Assembly: GCA_025506515.1 (NCBI GenBank)
Contig: CM046453.1
Location: 34,359,851-34,423,850, forward strand
DNA from: Flaveria trinervia
Taxonomy: Eukaryota; Streptophyta; Magnoliopsida; Asterales; Asteraceae
Direction: 5' to 3'
DNA: 64,000 nucleotides
The notes below the pieces were generated by a model. The model had not been told where the DNA came from. It did not search any database and saw only the letters and a list, made by a program, of their open reading frames with translations. The position numbers and the translations under genes were made by a program. This document shows positions 10,202 through 22,379 of this stretch, piece by piece. How positions within the stretch are numbered: position 1 is the first letter of the stretch; the number at the start of each line of letters is the position of its first letter.

Positions 10202-10870
10202 TGCAGGACCGGTGAAGGGTATGCAGTTACAATACAACCATACAATAAGGAGAGTTGCTTAGAACACTTCACAGATCAAATAGAGAACTTGTTAACTTTT
10301 AGTGAGAGATGCTAAGAACACAAGTAAAGATGAGACAGAACAAGATTGCAAAAGATATAGGTAATTGGTTTTCAAGAATGTTGTATATTGCTTCTCAAGT
10401 TCTATTACAAATGTTACAAAAGCATAGAAGAAAGTTACAAGTTCTTGAGATACATATACTACATCCTACAGCCGACCATACTTTGAAAGCCAGCTGGATA
10501 CAATTGACCAGACAACTACAAAATCAAATTTAGAGTCAAAAGGCAGATTTCCTTTTGACTAGTGACTATGACATTCTACAACTCACATCTTAATATATTA
10601 CAAAAAGGATAAAGTATATAAAGTAAAAAGTTACAGACTTAAGACCTCAATGTACAGTTACCAAAAGCATGGGCCTTTCACCAACTTATGTAAAGTTGGT
10701 GTCTTATCAGAGTTATAGCGAAAAGGGGTCTAGCTTTATGGACAAGGTACATCAGGTAAAGTATGTGTTCAAAATTCTTCGGAAGAAATCTTTCTTCAAG
10801 TGTTGACTTCGGAAAACTTTTGTTATGCAACTTGTGTGTTTATGTAAAGTCTGCTTATACTTGTAGAACA
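10202..10870 (-). repeat. Diverged copia LTR-like segment inside CACTA
   Basis: It begins TGCAGGACCGG, and collinear blocks match the Copia-F LTR (35528-36385): TATATTGCTTCTCAA, then ATACTTTGA with CCAGCTGGAT, then TTCGGAAG words. The right end near GTAGAACA is uncertain, and the flanks ACCAA and ACTTT are not a convincing target duplication. It is probably an old related solo LTR or LTR fragment carried by the CACTA element. Confidence 0.55.
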
Positions 10871-12379
10871 ACTTTGCTCAATGGTATGTTCAATAATTTC
10901 ATGTCATTTACAGTTCATTTTAATTTATAGATTTATTTGATTGATTCAATACACTATTTAAGAACAAGACATCAAACCCCTCCACCAGTTTTAAATGAAA
11001 AGAAAGAATCTACATCAGATTTGTTCGAAGTTGTTGCTATTGACATTCAAACATTTAACAAAAAATACACAACTCGTGAGTTAATATTTGTTGGTATTTT
11101 TTCATCATTATTAAGTTACTATTTTATAAACTTGAATGTTCCAGAGAACTTTAACTTGAGTAGAATTTATAGCTTTAGGCACTTTATGGTTGATTATTAT
11201 AATTTCAAAATTTTTATTAGACATATTAGTGTGGTTTCAAAAGATTTTTATTTTCTTTTATATATATGTGTGTTCACTGGAGGTCCACCTCATACACAAT
11301 TCAATCTTTCTTGGTTTCACTTGATTTAGATCTTAATTTCACACATTTATCAATCCACAAACTCACATCTAATTTTTGTTCATTTGGTATCATTCTTTCT
11401 ATCTATGTTTTTAATCTCTATAATGGTGATTGAACCAAATACAGGGGAATTTAATAGGATACACATTAACAATTGCATGATGTTCATTTTGTGTAAGTAT
11501 TCAAGTAACTAATGCAGTTTGGTTATTTGTGTTGGTTTCATCAACTATTTCAGTCACTTCATTTGTTTAGATCGAATGCAACTTTAGCTTGAATTACAAC
11601 AATGAATTTGATATTAATCAAGCGGTGAACTTAATGTTTAGAGATTGCTGCTAAAAGTTTTATGATGGATTCATGAAATATGTGGTAATTATTTCAAATT
11701 AGATTATGTTAAGCACATGTCGTATGTTGTTGGCTCTACTATTTGAATACAAGGAGAAGAGGACTCAAGTAAGTTAACCTCCATATTAATATGCTTATAG
11801 TTTTCCAATAAAGTATAAAAACTGAATTAATAGATGATGATGATGATGATGATCTGCACGTGGTGTCACTTGGAAAAGGTCAAGGTTTAATATTACTTTC
11901 ATATTACGATTGCTTACAACTGATTCACGGAAATTGTAGTGCAAAAGAAGATCCAACACGAGTTCACTTCATGAATACGAATCTTACTGTAGCCCCCCAT
12001 TTAGCAGCAATTGATGTTCTATTCTAAAACTCTCAGGTACCATAAAGTTCCTATCTTTTGACTTTTGATATTAATTGGTAACTAAAGTCAAACGTTTTGA
12101 CTCGGATAGCTATTTCATATCCTTCTTTTTAGGTTCAAGGAGAATGTTTTGGAAGGATAACACTGGACACTATGGCATTTCATTTCCTGTATTGGTTATT
12201 TGTTATAAAATATTGTATGGAAACTAGAAAATGTTACTTAGTTGTTATAAAATATTGTATGAAACAATGTTGTCTTGCAATATATGTAGTATATTTGGTA
12301 TTATGTTATAAACCAAATATTACAGCCACTCGAACAGAGAATTTTAGTTTTAAAATCGTTGCAGGTGAAATTTTCAAAA
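10871..12379. other. CACTA interior, AT-rich, no recognisable gene
   Basis: AT-rich sequence with a 130-codon open frame (10937-11329, plus strand, I/F/Y-rich) that I do not recognise. There is a GAT trinucleotide run at about 11833-11853, and several splice-like boundaries (CTCAAGTAAGTTAACC at about 11764, CTCAGGTACC at about 12034). These hint at captured host gene fragments but prove nothing. Confidence 0.3.
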
Positions 12380-12615
12380 CAATGACATGCATTTACGACA
12401 CACGAATGCATGTCAATTTTATTTGTGACAGAAAAGTCCTTGACACGCATTGCGTGTCGTAAATGTATGTCAAGAATGCATCTCATAAACAAATGACACA
12501 CAAATGCATGTCGTCGTCATTTATGGCAGGGGTTTCCTTGACACGCTTTTGCGTGTCACCTATACCCTTTTATGACACGCACTGCGTGTGACTAAAAGTA
12601 TATTTTGTAGTAGTG
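12380..12615. repeat. Right subterminal repeats and end of CACTA element
   Basis: GACACGC and GCGTGTC inverted repeats occur at about 12440-12460, 12538-12558 and 12573-12590, together with related ATGCATGTC words. The block ends in TATTTTGTAGTAGTG, the right terminal inverted repeat. Confidence 0.85.
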
Positions 12616-13547
12616 ATATTGAGGTCGATTGTGAAGGAAGGTAGAACCTCAGACTGAGTGGGAGTCTATGTTTCCACTCTAGCCTTTTTCTATTGAAAAG
12701 GAGGTACTTGTCAATCAGAGGAGATTGAACAAGGGTTCGTTTGTATCGTCTTTGATAAGTGATTTTGATGGGGTGGGAAGGTAGAGTTGGCATTATGAGG
12801 GTTATTGCTGGTGTGGGTTCATCACCTGTGGTTCAACAGGGATGCCAAGAGGAACTATGCACTCAATCATACCAGGAAGAAGTGTAGTGTGTCTTCCAGT
12901 AAAGTTTATGGTCATCCTCTTTAGCACTTTGAAGATGGTCAGCCTCATGTGAAGGACAGGTAAAAAAGCTACACAGACAAGCTTGCTTTGGTCTAGCTCA
13001 TAGTTGATGATATGCTGAATGAACCAGGGATACATGTAAAATGTTTCCCTTTGAAGGTTTCCCATCAAAATGGTTAGCACAAACCTTGAATAGTTGAAAC
13101 GGAGGCCTTTTACCAACTCATGAACTAGGCATCCTAATTCATATGGGATTTGATCAGATCCCCCAGACTTGTTTGACAAGCATTGAAGGACTATATGAAG
13201 CAGAAACTTCCAATTGTAGGAAAAGTTAAACTTGTTGAAAGTTGAACTACTCACATCAGCATCATATCCCATTTGGGTATATGTGTCATTAAGGTCTGCT
13301 TTGGGGAACTCTGTAGGAGAGCTTTCATCATGAAGCTCAAGATGCTTATGGATCATTTGTTTAGATATGATCAATTCCTAACTCCATTTCCCCAAAACTC
13401 GGCCATGTGGTTCGAATAAACAGTGGGGTTGACAGTTAGGGCAGTAAAGTAGGTGGATTGGGTAAGGAAGGATATGATTTTAGAGAAGTCAACATTCTTG
13501 GAAGAGTCTAGGAGTGTAACTTGGTTGTGTTGAGGGTTCAGTGCCAT

Positions 13548-14181
13548 TTTTGAGAAAGATTGCAGGGAAATGAGCTTGAATTTGGGTAAAGTTCAGATGA
13601 AGGAAGCTTTGGGCAGTAAAATTGGTAAAAATATTAAGTGAGTAGGTTGAAAGTACTTAAATGGGTGAAAATGACGGATGAATAAGGTGAAGTGATGGTT
13701 TGGGGTATGATGTGACAAGGGCAGTAAGATAAAATCTATTTAAAAATTTTGACATCATTAAGGAAATCTTTACCTTTTTATAGAGTGGGGCCGAAAAGAT
13801 TTACGTTACACAGTAAAGCTTTCTTTAGAGTATAAAACATTTCCGAATGTAATCTTACTTCCAAAGCCAATCATACTTCCGAAGGTAAATACTTACTTCC
13901 GAGAGTAAAAAGGCTTTCCGAGTAAAGAAGTTTATCAAGTTTCAGAAGTAGATTTGATATGATATCAAAAGCTTCTTCCGAGACTAAAAAATCTTCTGAA
14001 AAGAAGATTTCCCTTGGAGGAATTTTGCTTTGGAAGATGTATATGACAACTCTTGACGGTTAATTCTTCTTCAAAAGAATTTATACTTAGTGAAATTTTG
14101 AAGAAAAACTTTTTGTAACAGGGCTTAGATTGTATTAATAAAAACAAAACACATTTTGAAACAATTTTCAAATGAGATGGA
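13548..14181 (-). promoter_or_regulatory. Copia-D pol-to-extra-ORF spacer with TATA box and CTTCCGAAG words
   Basis: 634 bp separate the end of pol (14182) from the extra ORF start (13547). On the minus strand the upstream half (about 13790-14060) holds repeated CTTCCGAAG-like words, the same words that fill the LTR of the sister element Copia-F. A TATAAAAAGG box follows at 13782-13773, about 225 bp before the ATG. I infer an internal promoter for the extra ORF. The equivalent site in Copia-F has decayed to TGTAAAAAG. Confidence 0.5.
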
Positions 14182-15200
14182 CTAATCAATGTTTATCATC
14201 CCAATAGTTATAATAAGATGTTTGAATATTTGTTCATCACATGCTTTAGTGAACAAATCAGCATATTGTTCACTTGAATCAACTTTGATTAGTTTGATCA
14301 GATTTTTCTCATGAATACCTCTTATGAAATGATACCTGATTATGGACATTGATTGCCCTATACTGATGTTGATCAATATCCTTCCCCTCTGAGTTAGAAC
14401 AAAGATTGTGGTTTCTGGGTATAGGTGTGTTAGCTGGCTTACAATCCTTCATATCAAATCTTTCTACAATGTCAGATACATATTTAGATTGATTGATAAA
14501 GAACCATTCCTTCATTTGCTTTACCTGAATTCTAAGGAAAAGTCCATTTTTCCCATGGAACTCATCTCAAGTTTCTTCTTCATGATGCTCTCAAAGTCTT
14601 TACACATTTGGTCATTTGAGGAACTAAATATGATATCATCAACGTGGACTTGTATGAGTAAGATATCTTTCCCAAACTTTCTTATGAATAAAGTCTTGTC
14701 AATGGTACCTCTAGTGTAACCATTCTTTAGGAGAAACTGAGACAAAGTCTCATACCACAGCCTAGGTGCTTGGCGTAGCCCATAGAGAGCTTTATCCAGT
14801 TTGCACACATAGTTGTGGTGCTATGGGTCTTCAATACCTGGAGGCTAGAATACATAGACTTCCCTATTTATATTCCATATAGAAAGGCACACTCGATATC
14901 AAGTTGGTAGACAGTAAAATTCTTGGATGCAGCATAAGCAAGAAAGATCCTCACTACCTCAAGTCTTGCAACAAGTGCAAAGACATCATAATCAATTCCT
15001 TCTCTTGAGTGTATCCTTGAACTACCAGTCTTGCTTTGTTCTTGATAATCAAGCCCCTATCATCTCTCTTGTTCCTGAAAACCCATTTGGTGCCTATTGG
15101 TACTTGATTAGATGGTAGCAAACATAGGTTCCAAACCTTTTGTCTTTTGAATTGAAGCAATTTCTCTTGCATTGATTCAACCTAGCTACTATCTTTCAAG
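14182..15200 (-). pseudogene. Copia-D reverse transcriptase with RNase H core deleted
   Basis: On the minus strand: VPIGTKWVFRNKRDDRGLI (about 15100), then stops, then ALYGLRQAPRLWYETLSQFL (about 14790-14730) and VHVDDIIFSSS (about 14650). The family's YVDD is HVDD here. It continues to RNHNLC and QHQYRA at about 14350. It then jumps to the last 60 residues of pol (IRYHFIRGIHEKN to GMINID, stop at 14182), skipping the RNase H catalytic core that Copia-F retains at 41150-41610. Confidence 0.82.
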
Positions 15201-15829
15201 GCTTCTTGTACTTTCTTCGATTCCATCTAAGATAAGAAGCATGAGTATAGGTAGACATTCCCATTATGAGTTTGTCCCCTTGTTCTCACACCTTTAGAGA
15301 CATCTCAAATGATGGTCTTAGCTGGATGAGTGTTATGAATCCTAATCCTAGGGACCACATCTAATTGCAAAGATAGATCCAAATTGGACATATTCTACTC
15401 TGGAACTTGAACACTTGGGCCAGCTGTTGTTTCATATTCATTTAATGAGGATTTATTGAATGAATGAGAAACAACATTAGTATCAGTTGGTTATAGGGCA
15501 GCATTGATAGTTGCTTGTTCCTTTAGAATGCTACTTCCTTCATCTCTTAAGATAGTTGTACTATCAGATCTGATAATTATGGGAGCTTGATTTTCAGCAA
15601 CTCTTGGAGAACTTGGAAGTGATTTGCGTGACTCAAACAGTCTATCATCGCCAGAATCACTTTGAGTACCTGTTCCAGCTGAAACATTCTCATAAGAAGG
15701 TTTAGAATAGTTTGGAAACAATTCTAAATAAAAAATATGATCAGGGCCATTCCCCGTATCACAAGGAGTGTGCTTATTGACAACAATGTGGGATGTTCCT
15801 CAAATTGTTGATTTTTAATGTTATAAACT
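15201..15829 (-). pseudogene. Copia-D integrase-to-RT linker
   Basis: Serine- and acid-rich linker sequence (frame 15491-15721 on the minus strand) of the kind found between integrase and RT in copia elements. Multiple stops. No catalytic motif is expected here. Confidence 0.6.
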
Positions 15830-16231
15830 CTATAAGCAATCGAATTGGAGGAATATCCAAAAAAAGATAACATCATCCGACTTTTTAGAAATTTTTTCCA
15901 AATTGTCTTTTATGTTAAGTATGGTACACCTGTTGCCAAAGGACCTTAGAAAGCCAATGAACGGTGGTCTCTTGTTCCATAGCTCATAAGGAGTTTTCTC
16001 TTGTGGCTTAACTACAAGAACTTTGTTCTGCACATAGCATCCAGTGCTGACTACCTCTTCCCAAAATGTTAGAGGTAACTTTGAATCAGCTAACATAGTT
16101 CGAGCAGCTTCAATAAGTCTCCTATTTATCCTCTTAGCAACACTATTTTGTTGAGGAGTTTCAGAAGCATTATATTATCTGGCAATCCCTTTTGAGTTAA
16201 AGAATGAGTCAAGAACTTGATTTTTAAACTC

Positions 16232-16800
16232 TGTGAAGTCAGCTGGATAGTTAAACATCCTAGCATGTTCTTGACGGAAGGATAAACAACAGCACAAACC
16301 AAAAGTCAAACAATAACATGAACTATAATTGAATTGTTTCATTGATAAAACCTAACGATTACAAGCTCGTTACAACATAAGAATCAAGACCCTTGGCAAG
16401 GGGAAGATCGAGCATGATCTCCCCTCTCATCTGGCAGCTCTAGGCTCTGGGCAGATTTCCTCTCCAATCCTTCCCTCTCTCTACATATTGAAACTAGTAT
16501 ATATAGGCCTCAGCCCATATTAGATGCGACTGGGCCCATTCGTGCGATTGGACCATGCGTATGGTTCAATCGTGCGACTGGACAATTCTTATGGTTCAGT
16601 CTTACGAATGCCCCAATCGTATCTCTCAGTCGCACGACTGGTCCATTAGCATGGCTCAGTCGTACAACTGAGTCTCATTCGTATATGCTCCTACGAATGA
16701 CCCAGTTTCATGTGTTTACAACATATCAGGTGTATAACATTAAGCCTAGACTATTCGACAAGCGACAGACACACTATATATGACTATATATGCTCCAACA
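16232..16800 (-). repeat. Element L 3' LTR
   Basis: 569 bp. It contains an array of words around the palindrome TCGTACGA and TCGCACGACTGG, mixed with CCATGCGTATGG. It lacks one array unit of roughly 26 bp that the other LTR has. Confidence 0.9.
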
Positions 16801-18038
16801 AATTCCCCCTTGGACGTTGCTGGCGAATAGTAGATAACACCTCTTACAATCTTTAGTCAATCTTTGCTCTGGTTTTCAATAGAATCAAACGAAAAACCAT
16901 ATTAGCCAATGTTTCCGATCCATCAGGTTGCTACCATATCCCTGAAAATGAATTTAGGCATGATAGCTTTCGTTTACTTTGCAGAACACCATCATAGCAG
17001 CAAGATTCCCCATATGACTGATTTTTCCAGATAATGACATGAACAATTTTCCATTGCTTCAATCTTCACACAAGCTAACCTGATTAACATCACCACCTAT
17101 AGAAATTCCCCCTCACATTCAGCATATCCCAATATATAGACATTGTGCTCTCCTGGGGTCTTCACACGGTGTATTGGGCAAAAGGTTGGAAGGTTTCAAT
17201 CCACAGCTGACAATATAAAACAAGTTAGCATGCATGTAGATTCATCATCAGAAACCTGCTCACATCATCACTTTCTGATTGCGTCTTCAATTCTTTATAC
17301 ATGGATTCCCCCTAAGAATGAGAATCCTCTCTGTGCAGATAAATATAACTTGATTGGCCCATAAGTAGTCAGATGCTCCTGACTACCCTATAAAATCAGC
17401 ACCGACTGCTGACATCTTATCTTCTCTCTTTCGTGTTTCAATTTCATTCACCTATTCTGGAAGTCCGATGAATAATGGGGTATACATCAAACTTATTTGA
17501 AAAAAGAACCTTAGGGTGAATATGCTTTGCTCATCCTCAAATCTGTGCAAGAAGCAGTTCCAGACTCTTTTTTTGGTCTGGAACAAATGCGGATGAGTCA
17601 ATGCGGATGGCTCATTCGTTCGATTGAACATACGACTGGTCCAGTCGCACGATTGAACATACGACTGGTCCAGTCACACGAATGGTCCATTCGCATGGCT
17701 CATTCGTACGAATGCTCCAATCGCATGGCCCAGTCGCATGAACAGGTATGCACACAGATTTTCAGATCTGCAGCCGCCACGGCTGGCCAAAAGCCTAATC
17801 TGACGAATTTTACATGAACCGAAACAAAATAGGTATCATCAGATTCGAAAGGGTGATAGGAACGTGGTTTCAGTTCGATTTTAACATAGAAGCAACACAC
17901 GTAACAAGATCCGAGCAAAACACGAAGAACACGAAGTGGGTTTAACGTCAGGATCTGAAATTTGATTCGGAAATCAAGAGCTCAGGTTGCTAGAATGATT
18001 GTTAGATCATTCCAGCAGTAACCGGCTCTGATACCAAT
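16801..18038 (-). other. Element L interior with three purine tracts
   Basis: No coding sequence recognised. Minus-strand AGGGGGAAT tracts lie at 16810-16801, 17112-17103 and 17313-17304, the first directly next to the 3' LTR. Another array of TCGTACGA-like words occupies about 17590-17750. The PBS is at the right end. Confidence 0.75.
18022..18038 (-). other. Element L primer-binding site
   Basis: On the minus strand ATTGGTATCAGAGCCGG lies next to the 5' LTR. It contains TGGTATCAGAGC, complementary to the 3' end of initiator tRNA-Met. Confidence 0.88.
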
Positions 18039-18633
18039 TGTGAAGTCGGCTGGATCGTTAAACATCCAAGCATGTTCTTGATGGAAGGATAAACAACAGC
18101 ATAAACCAAAAGTCAAACAATAACACGAACTATAATTGAATGGTTTCATTGATAAAACCTAACGATTACAAGCTCGTTCCAACATAAGAATCAAGACTCT
18201 TGGCAAGGGGAAGATTGAGCATGATCTCCCCTCTCATCTGGCAGCCCTAGGCTCCGGGCAGACTTCCTCTCCAATTCTTCCCCCTCTCTACACATTGAAA
18301 CTGGTATATATAGGCCTCGGCCCATATTAGATGCGCTGGGCCATTCGTGCGATTGGACCATGCGTATGGGTATCGTACGACTGGACCATGCGTATGGTTC
18401 AATCGTGCGACTGGATAATTCTTATCATTCAGTCTTACGAATGCCCCAATCGCATCTCTCAGTCGCACCACTAGTCCATTAGCATGGCTCAGTCGTATGA
18501 CTGAGTCTCATTCGTATATGCTCCTACGAATGACCCAGTTTCATGTGTTTACAACATATCAGGTGTATAACATTAAGCCTAGACTATTCGACAAGCGACA
18601 GACACACTATATATGACTATATATGCTCCAACA
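18039..18633 (-). repeat. Element L 5' LTR
   Basis: 595 bp, highly similar to the 569-bp partner. Extra length near 18360-18385 is one more GTACGACTGGACCATGCGTAT unit. On the minus strand a TATATATA box occurs near 18310. Confidence 0.9.
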
Positions 18634-19819
18634 AACTCAGTCCCTTGATCACTTCTAATTATCTTAACCTTGTGATCAATTTGATTTGCTATTTTAAAAA
18701 TAAAATATTTTAAAGTTCCAACTGTTTCATCTTTAGTTCTTAAAAAGAATACCCATGTAAATCTAGTAAAATCATCAATATTCACAAGGCAATATGATTT
18801 CCTTCTAATGCTTATTATACTTGTGGGATCAAATAAATCCATGCGCAATAAATGTAATGGAGTGGTGATAGAGTTAACTACTTTGGATTTATGAGATGCT
18901 CTATGTTTCTTTTCTTTTAGACAAGCAACACAGTTATCTTTGCAAAAAAATGCCTTTTTAGGAAAACCATATACCAAGTTATTTTTAACCAATTTATTCA
19001 TGGCTTTAAAATTGACATGACACATTCGTTTATGCCACAGAGTTGACTCATCACTATTAGCTTTGGAAAAAAGCATGATACTTCACCCAATGGAGAAGCA
19101 TTGTTCTTATCTAGCTTGTACATATCCCCTTTTTTGGGTGATCTAAGAAGCACCAAGTTCTAAAGAATTGTAACACCCAAAAATTTTAAAAGATGAAAAA
19201 ATGATGAATAAGAGTGAAGAGAAAGAATGAAATGTAATAAAACTCAAGTTGAGGGGTTAAATGTGCAAAAAGTACAAAATTTTAATATATTTTGTACTAA
19301 AGTGGGCATGGTCGCCCACTTCCTTGTTACGTCAACTTTTGCACTCGGCTAGAGAGAGAGCAGAGAGAACTCTCGAGTTTTTGAAGAAGAAGAATTTGGA
19401 TTTCAAGGTTAAAACTTGGTGTTTTTAAGTTGTTCTTGGCTACTTCTAACCTTAGTTATATGCTTATGTGTTTGTATGTATTTGGGTGTGTGTTTTGGTG
19501 GGTGTCTAGGTGGTTGAACTCAACTGCATTCGGGTTTTAAGAAATCATACATGAAAGTTGTCAAAGGTGAGTTTTAGAACCCCCTTTTTACATGTTTTAA
19601 CTGATTTTAGGGCTGGAAATGCATGTATGTATGTTTTTATTTAAGTGGGTATATATAACCATATGTATGTATGAATATGTATATGGGTGGGGTGTGATTT
19701 GGGTGTATATGATGTTATGATTATGTTATGTATGTGTTCATGTTGCTTACAATGTAAGAACTAAGCTTAGAACATCTTAGGATTGGATTTGGGATTGAAA
19801 TTATGATTGTTAGCTAAAG

Positions 19820-20130
19820 TTAGTTGTCAGGCACCTAAGTCCCTAGGCACCTGAAACCCATGCACCCAAATAATTCCCATGCGCCTAGGTTAAGGTCAAA
19901 ATTGGCTAAGTCTACCCATGCACCCAATTGCCCATACACCTAAGTGCCCATACGCCTAAGTCAGGCTCGTGCACCTGCATAGTGCCCATGCGCCTAGAAG
20001 TTGCCTAAAATAGCTAATGTGTGGTCATGCGCCTACATAGTGCTCATGCGCCTAAAAGTTCCTTATGCGCCTAAGTGTTCACACGCGCCTGAAAGGTCAT
20101 GCGCCTGCATAGTGCTCATGCGCCTAAGGA
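19820..20130 (+). repeat. GCGCCTA motif array in LTR H
   Basis: About a dozen and a half words of CCATGCGCCTA, CCATGCACCCA and CATACGCCTAAG form occur in 310 bp. The position within the LTR matches the array at 5020-5320. Confidence 0.85.
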
Positions 20131-20813
20131 CTTAGAAATTTTTTAGGAATTTTGGGGAAAAAGGAAATTTTAGGCTTTAACCTAGGATGTTCCCGGGGGT
20201 GATGTATGAAGACTATATGAGGTCTTATGATGATTAATTGATGTTGTATATTGAGTGATATTGTTATGCATGCTTATGTTATGTATGTTTTCTTTATGTT
20301 CCCTATGATGTATATTTCCATGGCTTTGCGTGGTATGTTAATTTCAATAAACGTAAAGTATTATATAAAGGAAAGTGGAAGCTAATGATAATGAAAAGAG
20401 AAACATAAGAAATGAAAGAATCCATGCATTAATGAATGAAAGAAGGATTGAAAAGTCTTGCAAGCAATGTAAGAAGGTTCACACCCAATGAAGGATGTTA
20501 GCTCAACTGTTTGCAAGTTAGCTACCCTAGAAGGATGCACACTGGGGTCTAATCCTTGTGGTTGACCATATGTATGGGACCTTGTCGCTTACCCTAGGTA
20601 CTCGAGTCAGCTTTGTGCACAATGTTCGGGGTCTATTTATAGACCTCAGGCCCAGTAACCAGCTTTGTGCACAATGTTCAGGGCATAGCACATGGCAGTA
20701 GTCTGGATGAGAAGTGAAAGATAATGATGTATGTACCAAATGTATAGTAAGGAAGAAAATGAATGAGAACGAAAGATAACAATGGCGTAGATTGAATGAT
20801 GAATGAAAGTTAA

Positions 20814-20908
20814 GGTAAGGCCCCTGAACTTGGGTAAATTTGTATTTTTTTTCTTTTTTGTAGCTTTTATTCTTTCTTTCTTGTCTTTTAAAATATGCGG
20901 TTGTTACA
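20814..20908 (-). repeat. Gypsy-E 3' miniature LTR
   Basis: 95 bp. On the minus strand it starts TGTAACAACCGCATATTTT and ends GGGGCCTTACC, the final base mutated from A. A purine tract (ATAAAGGGGGTGAAC) abuts it. It aligns with the first ~85 bases of the long LTR joined to the last few. Confidence 0.85.
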
Positions 20909-20939
20909 AGTTCACCCCCTTTATATAGGTTACATCCCC

Positions 20940-22379
20940 GAAACCTATTATTTCTCAAACAAATATGGGTAATGCTGCCTCATATCTTCTTCAGTCTGCC
21001 ACGTAGACTCAGATCCCTTCTTATGCTTCCACTATACACACACAAGTGGAACCACTTTATTCGTTAACCGTTTCTCCTTGCGATCAATGATTGCCACTGG
21101 TTGCTCCAATTGAGCCTTTCATCTACTTCGATGTCTTCTAGTGGTACAAACATATCCTTGTCAGATACATGGAATATTAGGTGAATTCCACTTAACTTAT
21201 CGGGTAACTTCAACATATAGGTCACCTCACCTACTTGAGCAATGATTCGGAAAGGTCCTATGTACCTTGGGCTTAACTTGCCCCGCTTTCTGAACCGAAT
21301 GATACCTTTCCAAGGTGAAACTTTCAACATAACTCTATCACCCACCTGGAACTCAATCAGTTTACATCTGCTATCGACATACGACTTCTGCCTGTCCTTG
21401 GCTGCCTTCATGAAGGCTTTGATCTTTTCAAAATTCTCAGTCGTAGCCTCGATCACCACAATACTCCCCAACTCCTTTTGACCAATATCACCGTAACAAA
21501 TGGGTATTCTACATCTCCTACCATATAGCATCTCATAAGGGGGCATACCAATACTGGCATGATAACTGTTTTTATATGAGACCTCAACTAATGGTAAGTT
21601 GTCATCCTAACTTCCTCCAAAGTCAATGACGCATGCGAGAAGCATATCTTCTAGCATTTGAATCGTCCTTTTTGACTGACCATCCGTCTGAGGATGATAA
21701 GTCATGCTAATATGTAATCTCGTTCCCATAGCATCATGGAACTTCTTCCAAAATTAGATGTAAACCAGGTGTCATGATCAGACACAATAGCCACTAGCAC
21801 ACCATGACGAGTTACAATCTCTTTGATAAACAAATCCACCAATCTCTCGGATGAATATGTCTCGCGGATCGGTAGGAAGTGAGCACTCTTCGTCAAACGA
21901 TCAACTATCACCCATATGGCATCATACCCTTTCGCGGTATGCGGTAGTTTTGTAATAAAATCCATGGTGATATGCTCCCACTTCCACTCCCATATATCCA
22001 CTAGTTGGATCTTCCCATAAGGCTTCTAATGCTTGGCCTTCACTTGTATATAAGTAAGGCACTTACTCACATACTCCGCTATATCGCGTTTCATACCCGG
22101 CCTTTCTTTATATCTTGATAGATTTTTGCAGCATCGGGATGAATAGAGTATTGAGTCTTATGAGCTTCGTCCATGATCTTCCCACGTAGATCCCCATAGC
22201 GAGGAATCCATATCTGCCCGAATTGGGTTCTAACACCGAGTGTGTTTTCACCCAACTACGCGGCTAGACCTCTCATCCTCTCAGAGTTAAGATGACCTTC
22301 CTTGAACGACTCATCTTGAAACTCCTTAACATGTTTCATAACATCAGAGGTCACAATCAATTTATAAGCTTTCACCCGA
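20940..22379 (-). pseudogene. Gypsy-E integrase and chromodomain (decayed)
   Basis: On the minus strand: integrase core with WEHITMDFITKLPHTAKGYD and VDRLTKSAHF in 22001-21702, then MPPYEMLYGRRCRIP through GDRVMLKVSPWKG and IHLIFHVS in 21546-21064. Compared with A and G, about ten residues (HLRKCLADE) are missing between HVS and DKDMFVPLED. The zinc-binding part (about 22140-22030) is frame-shifted. Confidence 0.82.

Larger units (their letters stand above)
9639..12615. mobile_element. Non-autonomous CACTA transposon (2977 bp)
   Basis: The terminal inverted repeats are CACTACTAGAAAATATACC at the left end and the complement of CACTACTACAAAATATACTT at the right. Both sides are flanked by ATA (9636-9638, 12616-12618), the 3-bp duplication expected of CACTA elements. 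Subterminal hairpins of GACACGC/GCGTGTC type fill about 140 bp at the left end and 230 bp at the right. There is no transposase gene, so it depended on an autonomous partner. It sits in Copia-D's extra ORF. Confidence 0.93.
8986..13547 (-). pseudogene. Copia-D extra ORF, interrupted by CACTA element
   Basis: The minus-strand start ATGGCACTG at 13547-13545 begins MALNPQHNQVTLL. The frame runs about 57 codons (ending AEFWGNGVRN) to a stop and reopens at 13374-12802 (190 codons, with NWKFLLHIVLQCLSNKSGG and YPWFIQHIINYELDQSKL). It continues past the CACTA insertion at 9638-8986, where Gypsy-B cuts it. Copia-F carries the uninterrupted counterpart at 40501-36416. The function is unknown. It is not gag, pol or a recognisable envelope, and no membrane segment is evident. 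Confidence 0.75.
16232..18633 (-). mobile_element. Non-autonomous LTR element L (2402 bp)
   Basis: Two LTRs (16232-16800 and 18039-18633) start TGTGAAG and end CCAACA on the plus strand. Both sides are flanked by AACTC (16227-16231, 18634-18638), a perfect 5-bp duplication. PBS and purine tract place it on the minus strand. The 1238-bp interior encodes nothing I can recognise, so it is a small derivative mobilised by another element's proteins. Three purine tracts in the interior recall Sireviruses. Confidence 0.92.
15830..19168 (-). pseudogene. Copia-D GAG-pre-integrase and integrase, split by element L
   Basis: The upstream part (19076-18639) has LWHKRMCHVNFKAMNKL and CVACLKEKKH, the zinc-binding GAG-pre-integrase block, then RMDLF and IIRSDQGTEF (two catalytic aspartates). 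Element L interrupts immediately after. Reading resumes at 16231 through LIEAARTMLADSKLPLTFWE. The catalytic glutamate position (VVERKN in relatives) is VAKRIN, so E is K, and a stop lies upstream near SKGIAR. To the left of solo LTR H the protease end is lost or unreadable. Confidence 0.82.

Noticed and set aside
10937..11329. 130-codon frame in the CACTA interior as a host gene
   Set aside because: AT-rich composition, no recognised domain, no conserved motif; not enough for a gene call.
16232..16800. LTR of L and solo LTR K as the same family
   Set aside because: They share TCGTACGA-type words, but their ends (TGTGAAG/TGTTGGAG against TGTAGATAC) and the rest do not match.
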